Assembly: GCA_965262565.1 (NCBI GenBank)
Contig: CBDHFQ010000020.1
Span: 744,001 to 808,000 of the forward strand
Source: CBDHFQ01 sp965262565
GTDB lineage: Bacteria > Bacteroidota > Bacteroidia > J057
DNA length: 64,000 nt
Direction: 5' to 3'
Within the stretch, counting starts at the first letter, position 1, and every line of letters starts with the position of its first letter. Below the pieces are notes generated by a model, which ran no database searches, had not been told where the DNA came from, and was given only the letters and a program-made list of their open reading frames with translations. The translations under genes and the position numbers were made by a program. Shown here in pieces: positions 1 to 7,845 of this stretch.

Positions 1-1
1 T

Positions 2-703
2 CCGACCTTAGCCTTATGTCTGGAGGAAGTAATGAACTGGTCCGACGCCCATCCCAATCATATTCCTATTGCCATTTCTTTTAATGCCAAGGCTTCTGAG
101 ATTAAGTCAAGGCCAGATTTTACGAAACCCTTACCATTCACCTCTACAGCTTATGATTCGATGGATGCGGAAATTCTATCCGTTGTGCCTAGAGATAGAA
201 TTATTGTCCCCGATGATATCAGAGGGGATTTCGAACGGCTGGAAGATGCGGTTTTGATGCACAATTGGCCGACCCTAGAAGAATCCAAAGGGAAATTATT
301 GTTTGTGCTGGACGAAAGAAAAACCAAATATCAACCTTACATAGATAATCACCCTTCTTTAAAGGATAGAGTAATGTTTGTAAATGCTGAGCCAGGTGAA
401 GCCGAAGCTGCTTTTGTCTTTCGAAATAATCCCATTCGCTCCCAAGAAGATATTATGAAATTAGTAAAGAAGGGCTATCTGGTCAGAACGAGAGCTGATG
501 CAGGAACCAAAGAAGCCCGAATGGGGGATAAGACAAGGCTCTTGGCTGCCTTGAGTTCTGGTGCTCATTTCATCAGTACAGACTATTATCTACCCGACCA
601 GCGTTTTGATAATGAATATAGAGTTCAATTACCACATGGAAGAGTAGCCAGATGTAATCCCATCCTGGAAATAGCTAATTGCGAAGATTTTCAGTGGGAA
701 TAA
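2..703 (+). CDS. Ca2+-dependent phosphatidylinositol phospholipase C-like protein (5' partial)
   Basis: The reading frame is open to the first bases of the window (codons for TLALCLEEV precede the first ATG at 32), so the gene starts upstream and the ATG at 32 is internal. The visible part carries family hallmarks of the Ca2+-dependent PI-PLC C1 group of TIM-barrel phosphodiesterases: CLEEVMNWSDAHPNHIPI near the start and LVRTRADAGTKEAR followed by AALSSGAHFISTDYY near the end. Members are normally exported and cleave phosphoinositide-type or glycerophospho substrates. The N-terminal signal peptide and first catalytic His are outside the window. It ends 33 nt before the SIR2-like gene on the same strand, so it may be cotranscribed with the cluster, but a functional link is only inference. 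Confidence 0.8.
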   Translation, partial: PTLALCLEEVMNWSDAHPNHIPIAISFNAKASEIKSRPDFTKPLPFTSTAYDSMDAEILSVVPRDRIIVPDDIRGDFERLEDAVLMHNWPTLEESKGKLLFVLDERKTKYQPYIDNHPSLKDRVMFVNAEPGEAEAAFVFRNNPIRSQEDIMKLVKKGYLVRTRADAGTKEARMGDKTRLLAALSSGAHFISTDYYLPDQRFDNEYRVQLPHGRVARCNPILEIANCEDFQWE

Positions 704-736
704 AATGAGAAAAATCCGGCCCAATGCCTATATTCA

Positions 737-1825
737 ATGTTTGTTGATGAAATAATGATTATGGGCAACCATACTAATCCTGATTGGAAGAAGTTACTGA
801 GATACATTAAAAGAGAGCAAGCCGCACTGATGTTGGGACCTGAAGTGAGTTTGGTCAATGGAGTTCCGCTACAACAGGCCTTACAGGAATTTCTGCTAGA
901 CGAACATGAAGAGGCGATCACTTATCATTATGAGGAGGATGGCTTGTTCCTGTTTGAAGATAAAATAGCCAAGAATGATGCTGCTCAGGATGTCAGGGAC
1001 TTTTTTGAGTCCAATGAACCCGATGAAAAAGTGTATAGAATGTTGGCTGAGATGAAATTTCATCTTTATGTCTCCATGAATCCTGATACCTACCTATCCG
1101 ACACCCTATATCGATACGGAATACCTCATCGCTTTAACTACTTCAGGCGTTCTACTGTGGATAATTCCCATCAAATCGAAAGCTTTAAAGAAGTAGAGAA
1201 ACCGACTCAATCTAGTCCATTGATTTATAATATGTTAGGGAGTAAAAATGATGATGAATCCCTTATTTTGGACTATAATGATGTGTTTAATCTCGTATCG
1301 AGTTCTACCAATCCCGATGGCCTTCCAGATAAATTACGCGCTGCCCTTAAAAAGATCCGATTATTTATATTTATAGGCTTTCCATTTGAGCGTTGGTACA
1401 CTCAACTATTATTACGGTTACTCTGCGGTACCAATGAAGCCGCTAAATATGCCGTAAATCGACAAAAAATAAGTGAGACTACCCATGATTTTCTCGTTCA
1501 TCAATTTAATATAGATTTTTTATCTGATCACGATAGCTTTCTGAAACTATTGTATGAACAGTGTAAAGAAAATGATCTGCTAAGAAGACTAAGTGATCCA
1601 TTAGATACAAATAAGGTGTCAGTCATTAAATATGTTCAGAATGGAGAAATAGAAAGAGCCCTGGATGAACTAGCAGGAGATGAACAGGAATCCACCTTAT
1701 TAAAAGCCAGGTTTAATCGTTGGCAACAAAATAAAATGAAAGGAACAGAAGATAGTAGGGACTTGTTGGTTGAATATAACAAGATTGTCGACACTATATT
1801 AGAAACCATCAAAATAGGTGCATGA
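737..1825 (+). CDS. SIR2-like domain protein with C-terminal EAD11-like domain
   Basis: A 362-aa cytosolic protein with no signal peptide or membrane segment. Residues about 25-230 resemble the SIR2-like Rossmann domain of bacterial conflict systems: LMLGPEVS at 31-38 occupies the place of the GAGxS nucleotide loop, and a later FIFIGFPFERWYTQLLLRLL segment is typical of these proteins. The last about 65 residues (VIKYVQNGEIERALDEL, LLKARFN, YNKIVDTILETI) fit effector-associated domain 11, a helical adaptor that links effectors to STAND NTPases. Many SIR2 effectors hydrolyse NAD+; that activity is inferred here, not shown. The start could be ATG 737 or an ATG 6-8 codons later. Its stop overlaps the start of the nSTAND1 gene by 4 nt (ATGA), so the two are translationally coupled. 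Confidence 0.75.
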   Translation: MFVDEIMIMGNHTNPDWKKLLRYIKREQAALMLGPEVSLVNGVPLQQALQEFLLDEHEEAITYHYEEDGLFLFEDKIAKNDAAQDVRDFFESNEPDEKVYRMLAEMKFHLYVSMNPDTYLSDTLYRYGIPHRFNYFRRSTVDNSHQIESFKEVEKPTQSSPLIYNMLGSKNDDESLILDYNDVFNLVSSSTNPDGLPDKLRAALKKIRLFIFIGFPFERWYTQLLLRLLCGTNEAAKYAVNRQKISETTHDFLVHQFNIDFLSDHDSFLKLLYEQCKENDLLRRLSDPLDTNKVSVIKYVQNGEIERALDELAGDEQESTLLKARFNRWQQNKMKGTEDSRDLLVEYNKIVDTILETIKIGA

Positions 1826-3516
1826 GCAACATTCATAGATACCCTGGTGTCCAGCCATTCAAAAAAGAAGAGCAATCCATCTTCTTTGGGAGAGATCAGG
1901 ATATCCAGGATCTGTTCGATATGGTGATCCTGGAAAAATTAGTGTTGCTTTTTGGAAAGTCTGGATATGGAAAAAGTTCTTTAATTAATGCGGGCTTGAT
2001 TCCTAAACTCGAAGAAGAGGAAGCTATGATTTCTCTGATCGTGAGAATGAGAAGTTATACGACTGATCAGCGTACCCCGGTTCAAAAAATTCTGGATGCG
2101 CTCTCGGAAAAAGTGTCGCTGGAAGAGGATATCACTTCGTTAGAACATCTCTGGAGAAATCAACCTGCATCTTTATGGTATGAGTTTAAACGAAGAACCC
2201 TGAATGAAGCAACTCAGTATTTCCTTATTTTTGATCAGTTTGAGGAGTTTTTTACCTATCCTATTGCCCAACAAATAGCTTTCAGAGAACAATTAGCAGA
2301 ATTACTGTTCACAGAAATCCCCAGATTCATACGCGATCAATGGAAAACGCTAGATAAAAGCCAAAAAAGAAGCCTAAGTGAGCCGCTGGAAGTAAAGGTA
2401 CTATTTGCTATTAGGGAGGATAAGCTCAGTTTGGTCAACAGCCTTAGGCTAGAACTTCCTGCTATTTTACATAAGCGATACGAATTACAAGGCTTAAGTA
2501 GATTGCAGGCAGAGGAGGCGATCATTAAACCAGCGCAAATACCTCAAGGAGGCACCTACATTTCTCCCGCCTTTGAATATGAAGAAGAATCCCTTCGGAT
2601 TATTTTATCAGAATTGAGCCATACGCAGCACAAACTGGGCCTCGGAGAAGTAAGGGAGATGCGAATAGAATCCTTCTTGCTTCAGATTTATTGTGAGTTT
2701 TTGGAGCAATTTGTGATAGGGAAAAAAGCTGCTACAGAAGTCATTCGTATCAAGCCCTCTGATTTGCCGGATTTTGACAATATTTACGAACAATACTACC
2801 AGCGAAAAATTGAGGAATTATCTGAAAGCCAACGGGAAGGTGCTAAAAAAGTATTGGAGGAAGGGCTGTTGTACTACAATGAAGAATCAGGAGAGGCCAG
2901 GCGGTTAAGTGTAGATGGAGATCAATTACTCGCAGAATTTAAGAATGATGGGATCAATGAGCAGACGCTGGTACAATTGAAAAACCAATTCCTGATTAGA
3001 GAGGAACCTAACACAACGGGAGGCTCTAGCTTTGAAATTTCCCATGACGTATTAATCTGGCCCATTCTGGAAGCCAGGAAGTTGAGGCAAGAAGCCGAGA
3101 GAAAAGCTCAAGAGAGAAAGAAGTTTAGAAGGGTATTGCTGTTGGGATCTGTGGCGCTAATGATAACGCTGGGGGCTGTTTCTTTAACCTTGTGGGCTAT
3201 GAAACAAAAGGGCTTGGCAGATGAGCGATCCCGAAAGCTGACCAAACAAACGGCCATTGCTGAAAACCTTAAAGAGGAAGCATTGCTGAAAGCGGATTCA
3301 TTAAGAGATATTTTAACCGCCCTGCAAACGCAAATTTATAAGACGGATTTACTAGCTTTTGAAAAATTAAACAGAAGCATAGAAATTTATATGAGGGCAA
3401 ATGATCGTTTATTAATTGAAGAAGCCTTAATAGAAATGAAAAGCATTGCTGAAAAATATAAAGATAGTCTATATATGCAGCGCATTGTAGCACAGATCGG
3501 TAAGAAATTGAATTAG
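1822..3516 (+). CDS. Membrane-anchored nSTAND1 NTPase
   Basis: A 564-aa P-loop NTPase of the nSTAND1 type. It begins with the family signature YPGVQPF and FFGRDQDI, followed by Walker A GKSGYGKSS (45-53) and Walker B LIFDQFEEFF (about 135-144). A winged-helix-like region follows with FEISHDVLIWPI near residue 410. A basic stretch precedes one transmembrane helix (about 438-459), and the last 100 residues form a helical, coiled-coil tail predicted to lie in the periplasm. Related proteins usually carry WD40, TPR or similar sensor repeats after the membrane helix; here none are fused, and three secreted repeat proteins are encoded directly downstream. Expected role: a ligand-triggered switch that passes an outside signal to a cytosolic effector, probably the coupled SIR2-EAD11 protein (inference). 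Confidence 0.85.
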   Translation: MSNIHRYPGVQPFKKEEQSIFFGRDQDIQDLFDMVILEKLVLLFGKSGYGKSSLINAGLIPKLEEEEAMISLIVRMRSYTTDQRTPVQKILDALSEKVSLEEDITSLEHLWRNQPASLWYEFKRRTLNEATQYFLIFDQFEEFFTYPIAQQIAFREQLAELLFTEIPRFIRDQWKTLDKSQKRSLSEPLEVKVLFAIREDKLSLVNSLRLELPAILHKRYELQGLSRLQAEEAIIKPAQIPQGGTYISPAFEYEEESLRIILSELSHTQHKLGLGEVREMRIESFLLQIYCEFLEQFVIGKKAATEVIRIKPSDLPDFDNIYEQYYQRKIEELSESQREGAKKVLEEGLLYYNEESGEARRLSVDGDQLLAEFKNDGINEQTLVQLKNQFLIREEPNTTGGSSFEISHDVLIWPILEARKLRQEAERKAQERKKFRRVLLLGSVALMITLGAVSLTLWAMKQKGLADERSRKLTKQTAIAENLKEEALLKADSLRDILTALQTQIYKTDLLAFEKLNRSIEIYMRANDRLLIEEALIEMKSIAEKYKDSLYMQRIVAQIGKKLN

Positions 3517-3546
3517 TCGAAGGTTCAACATACACAGCCTTGAATA

Positions 3547-5769
3547 ATGTATATGAGAATAGGTATCACATTAGCCGTATTATTCTCCTCAACTATCCTG
3601 TTTGCTCAATGTCCCCAGTTTGGACGATTGATGAGGGACATAGATACCTTACTTGAGCAGGAGGAGTATGCGGCTGCCCTAAATAAACTGGAGGCAGCAC
3701 GTGCCTATTGTCCCGATAGAGGAGAAGAGGTAAATAAAAAGACATGGGATGTATTTTTTGCGATTGAAGCGGAGAAAGAAGAAGCAGAAAAACAAAGAAT
3801 AAGGGCAGATTCGGCTTTATTGGTTGCCAGAAAGGTTTTATTCCAGCTTTATTTTTATCAAGATAAGTTTGGATTGACACTTATTAAAGAATCTAATACC
3901 TTTCCTCCTGCATACTCATATGGTTTTATTGATAGAAAGGGAAATACGGTTATTCCATTTGAATTTGAGGAAGCGACACCTTTCTTCGTAGAGGATGGTT
4001 TTGCCAGAGTATTGAGGGATGGACAAACATATTTATTAGATACCCTGGGCAATATGTTTATCCGTGCCAATGCGTTAAATACCCTTTCCCAGCAAACGGA
4101 AGCCCTGGATTTACATGAAGTTAGAGTCGATTCACTTCCAGCCAATATAGGCGACTTTGCCCACCTGAATATTTTATTGGCTTATGGAAATTATAAAGAC
4201 AATGGAAAATTATTCGACTTCCCTCCCTCCTTCATGCAATTGAAAAGATTATCCACCCTTCGGTTAGCTTTTAATGGATTTACCAGGCTTCCTGAGAATA
4301 TTCACCAATTGGAAAATCTGTACACCCTTGATGTCAGCTACAATCAATTGGGACAGCTACCTGACAGCATTGGATACTTGGAACAATTAAGATATTTAGA
4401 TCTCAGAGGAAATCAACTGAAGAATTTACCTGATGAAATTGAATATCTTTCTAATCTTGAAATGTTGGACCTGGGAGGTAATGTAGGTGTTGAAATTCCA
4501 GAGGCCTTATGCGCGTTAAGCCAATTAAAACACTTGAATTTGAATAGCACCGGATTGACCTCTCTTCCGGCGAGAGTAGGTGCATTGGTTCAATTGAGAG
4601 AATTATATCTTAACGATAATCAATTAGGAACACTTCCAGAGGGGATTGGTTACCTCTCCGAATTACGTCGCCTGGAAGTAAATGGTAATCGAGGGATTTC
4701 CGTGCCTGTGGAGATAGGCGACCTATCCCAATTACGGCATTTGGGATTGGGTGTTAACGGCTTGAGGGAGATTCCAAAGGAAATGGGAAAACTCTCCCAG
4801 CTTAGAACGCTGAATGTGTATGATAATGAATTGGTCAGCCTACCTCCTGAGATCGGACAATTATCAAAGCTCGAACGTCTTAATCTGAGATACAATCAGC
4901 TTGATCAACTTCCTATAGAAATAGGTAGCTTATACAATTTGACAGTCCTGGATGTAAGCCACAATCAATTAACTCATCTGCCAGAAAGCATAGAAGATCT
5001 ATCTCAATTAGATAGCCTTTCCATTAGTTTTAATCAATTAGGTAGTCTTCCTTCAAGTATTGGAGATTTATTCAGATTGACTTATTTGGATGCTAGTAAT
5101 AATGCCTTGGCTAATATTCCTACGGAAATGGGAAAATTGTATCAATTGCACGATCTGGATTTAAGTGGAAATCGACTGGAAGATATTCCTGAGATCTTAG
5201 GTGCTCTTACTCAATGTCAGGGCTTGAATCTTCAGGATAATCAGATCGACAGCCTGACGAAAAAAGATGCTGAGCGATTATCCAGGATTCAGCATATTTC
5301 TTTATTAAACAATCCATTAACCTATATTCATCCGCATTGGTATACTCGTATGTCCGATGAAGAATTAGTAGGAATAGGACGTGCTGCTTTTGATTCAAGC
5401 CACTTTGAATTAGCCTACACTATTTTTGATACATTAACTGTTCGGAGTGGAGATGAATATGGATACTGGTTTACCAAGAGTTTTTACGCATGTTTTGTCG
5501 GTAAATATGAAGAAGCTATTAAAGCAGCTCAAGAAAGTTTAACATTGGCCCCTAAAAAGTTTGAAGCTCATACCAATCTGGCTCTCGGATATTTATTAAA
5601 CGATCAATTTGAGGAGGCTAAGGCGGTTTATATAGAATGGAAGGATAAACCCTTCTATCCTAATGGGAGATTAGCGAAAGAAATCTTTTTGAGGGATTTA
5701 GCGGAATTAGAAGCTGTTGGGATACAGCATCCTGATATAGATAAGATTAAACATATATTGAGTGAGTAA
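3547..5769 (+). CDS. Secreted LRR/WG/TPR protein, paralog 1 of 3
   Basis: A 740-aa protein with a Sec signal peptide ending FAQ just before CPQF (a second ATG at 3553 is an equally good start). Order of parts: a two-helix TPR-like segment bounded by Cys residues (CPQF ... AYCP), a charged coiled coil containing RADSALL, a WG-like domain (YGFIDRKGNTVIPFEFEEATPF), about 15 leucine-rich repeats of the LPxxIGxLxxLxxLxLxxNQL type, and a C-terminal TPR region (SFYACFVGKYEEAI, NLALGYL). LRR solenoids are usually protein- or glycan-binding surfaces. The gene starts 30 nt after the nSTAND1 stop and is the first of three tandem paralogs, consistent with one operon. Ligand unknown. Confidence 0.85.
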   Translation: MYMRIGITLAVLFSSTILFAQCPQFGRLMRDIDTLLEQEEYAAALNKLEAARAYCPDRGEEVNKKTWDVFFAIEAEKEEAEKQRIRADSALLVARKVLFQLYFYQDKFGLTLIKESNTFPPAYSYGFIDRKGNTVIPFEFEEATPFFVEDGFARVLRDGQTYLLDTLGNMFIRANALNTLSQQTEALDLHEVRVDSLPANIGDFAHLNILLAYGNYKDNGKLFDFPPSFMQLKRLSTLRLAFNGFTRLPENIHQLENLYTLDVSYNQLGQLPDSIGYLEQLRYLDLRGNQLKNLPDEIEYLSNLEMLDLGGNVGVEIPEALCALSQLKHLNLNSTGLTSLPARVGALVQLRELYLNDNQLGTLPEGIGYLSELRRLEVNGNRGISVPVEIGDLSQLRHLGLGVNGLREIPKEMGKLSQLRTLNVYDNELVSLPPEIGQLSKLERLNLRYNQLDQLPIEIGSLYNLTVLDVSHNQLTHLPESIEDLSQLDSLSISFNQLGSLPSSIGDLFRLTYLDASNNALANIPTEMGKLYQLHDLDLSGNRLEDIPEILGALTQCQGLNLQDNQIDSLTKKDAERLSRIQHISLLNNPLTYIHPHWYTRMSDEELVGIGRAAFDSSHFELAYTIFDTLTVRSGDEYGYWFTKSFYACFVGKYEEAIKAAQESLTLAPKKFEAHTNLALGYLLNDQFEEAKAVYIEWKDKPFYPNGRLAKEIFLRDLAELEAVGIQHPDIDKIKHILSE

Positions 5770-5823
5770 TTTGATCTTTAATATTCGCCTTTATTATTGA
5801 TTTTGTATCAAAATGAATCCCTC

Positions 5824-7782
5824 ATGCGGTACTTATTTGTGGTTGGATATCTTCTTTGTTGGTTTTGTGGCCAATATACCTTCGCTCAGTGTCCTCAATT
5901 TGCCAGATTGATGAGAGAAGTAGATGTGGCTTTATCGAGTGAAGATTACGAAGTGACCCTTACTAAATTAGAAGCAGCTCGTGCCCATTGTCCAGAAAAA
6001 GGAAATATCGTAAATCAAAAAACCAGAGCCGTGTTTCTTTCCATAGAGCGACAAAAAGAGGAAGCTCAAAGGGCAAAAGAACGGGCAGATTCAGCGAGAT
6101 ATTATATCCAACAAGAGAGAGATGTAGCCATTAAAGCTAAAAAACTGGCAGAGACAGAAAAGAGGAAAGCGGATTCTTTATTGAATTTGGCCAATAATCT
6201 TCTCAGTAAGCTTTATTTCTATCAAGGGAAATATGGCCTCACCTTAAAAAGGGTAGGGTATAGGCCTAACTTTAAATATCGCTATGGATATATCGACCAA
6301 CAGGGTAATGAGGTCATTCCCTTTGAGTTTGAGGAAGCTACTCCTTTTTCTCTTGGAGATGGGTTTGCCAGAGTCGTAAAAGACCGAAGGAAATGTTTAC
6401 TGGACACCACTGGAAGGGTATATTATGTAGCTAATTCTCTGGCCGAACTGAGAAAGGATACGGAAGTACTTATACTGGATATTTATGAGCGCTCAGATGA
6501 GTTTATGCCTGAAGATGCTGACTATTCTTATGAAGATGAAGAAGATTGGTTGATCGATAGCATAGCTCAATATTCCGACTTAAAGATTCTTCAGATGGGT
6601 GGGGAAGGCATAGATGCTCAAGGAAGATTGTTTGATATCCCTGCTTCTTTTGGGAAACTTACCGAATTAATGGAAGCGGATTTGAGTTATAATCGGATTT
6701 TCAGCTTTCCTCCTGAGATCAGGTATTTAACAAAATTAGAGGAATTAACACTTTATGGTAATCCCAATACTTCTTTTCCGCCTGAAATGGAAGAATTATC
6801 CTCCTTGCGTAGATTAACGATTAGCGGTGACGATGATGAAGAATTTTCGCAAAGGTGGCCTGAAGGATTGACCCATCTTACCCAATTGAAAGAACTTGAA
6901 ATTGATTATTTTTTATTGGATAACATACCTGCTGAGCTTGGGAATATGAGGGGATTAACCAAGCTTACGATAAATGAATGTAATTTAAGAAAGATTCCAT
7001 CAGAAATAAGTCAGCTTAGTCAGCTTAAGTATTTGAGTCTAGCGTACAATCAATTAGCTGATCTTCCTTCGCAGATAGGTCAGCTTTCTCAATTGACTGA
7101 GCTATATCTTTCTATGAATGAGTTATCTGAGTTACCTGAGGCGTTGGGAGCGTTAAGTACATTGGAAAAGCTGGACCTGAGTTTTAATGAATTAACTACG
7201 ATTCCTGCCTCTTTTGCTGAATTGACGAAGTTAAAAGAGTTAGATTTGACCAACAATCAAGTCGACAGCCTCACTTTAGCACTTCACCAAACACTTAATC
7301 ACATCCCATTCATTAAAGTTGATCAGAATCCCATTCGCTACATACACGCTGCATGGTATCCTCACTTGGGAAACATAGAACTAGCGGATTATGCCGATGA
7401 GTGTTATATAAAAGGTGCCTATCAACAAGCATATCGGGTGATGAATTCCTTATGTAAGCGTTCCAACTCTTATAGATATTGGCAGAAAAAGAGTTTGTAC
7501 GCTTGCTTTGTAATGAAGATGGAAGAGGCTATTTCTACGGCCAAACAGGCAGTCAAAGATCATCCTGAGCAGAGAGGACTGCCGTTATATTTAGCCTTGG
7601 CATATTTTTTCAACGGACAGTATGAAGTAGCAGCAAATGTGATTCAGGAGTGGAAAGATGGAGAATCAGAGAAAGATGAAGAAAAAATAGTAACAGCATT
7701 TCTTTTAGATGTTCGAAGATTGGAAGTTAATGGGAACATACTTCATGATTATGATAAATTGAGATCAATGATAGAGCCATGA
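5824..7782 (+). CDS. Secreted LRR/WG/TPR protein, paralog 2 of 3
   Basis: A 652-aa paralog of its neighbours. I place the start at ATG 5824 because it gives a clean signal peptide (MRYLFVVGYLLCWFCGQY, then TFAQ); the frame also has an upstream TTG at 5797. It keeps the CPQF ... HCP helical module, a longer coiled coil with two KADS/RADS segments, the WG-like domain (YGYIDQQGNEVIPFEFEEATPFS) and the C-terminal TPR. It is the most divergent copy: the LRR array is shorter, and before it lies an acidic insert (about residues 226-243, rich in Asp/Glu, such as PEDADYSYEDEED) missing from the other two. The gap to the previous stop is 54 nt. Confidence 0.85.
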   Translation: MRYLFVVGYLLCWFCGQYTFAQCPQFARLMREVDVALSSEDYEVTLTKLEAARAHCPEKGNIVNQKTRAVFLSIERQKEEAQRAKERADSARYYIQQERDVAIKAKKLAETEKRKADSLLNLANNLLSKLYFYQGKYGLTLKRVGYRPNFKYRYGYIDQQGNEVIPFEFEEATPFSLGDGFARVVKDRRKCLLDTTGRVYYVANSLAELRKDTEVLILDIYERSDEFMPEDADYSYEDEEDWLIDSIAQYSDLKILQMGGEGIDAQGRLFDIPASFGKLTELMEADLSYNRIFSFPPEIRYLTKLEELTLYGNPNTSFPPEMEELSSLRRLTISGDDDEEFSQRWPEGLTHLTQLKELEIDYFLLDNIPAELGNMRGLTKLTINECNLRKIPSEISQLSQLKYLSLAYNQLADLPSQIGQLSQLTELYLSMNELSELPEALGALSTLEKLDLSFNELTTIPASFAELTKLKELDLTNNQVDSLTLALHQTLNHIPFIKVDQNPIRYIHAAWYPHLGNIELADYADECYIKGAYQQAYRVMNSLCKRSNSYRYWQKKSLYACFVMKMEEAISTAKQAVKDHPEQRGLPLYLALAYFFNGQYEVAANVIQEWKDGESEKDEEKIVTAFLLDVRRLEVNGNILHDYDKLRSMIEP

Positions 7783-7845
7783 TGAATAAACAATGAATCC
7801 CAATTTTTTCGTTATACTAGATAGCTATATAAGAAACTGTTGTTA

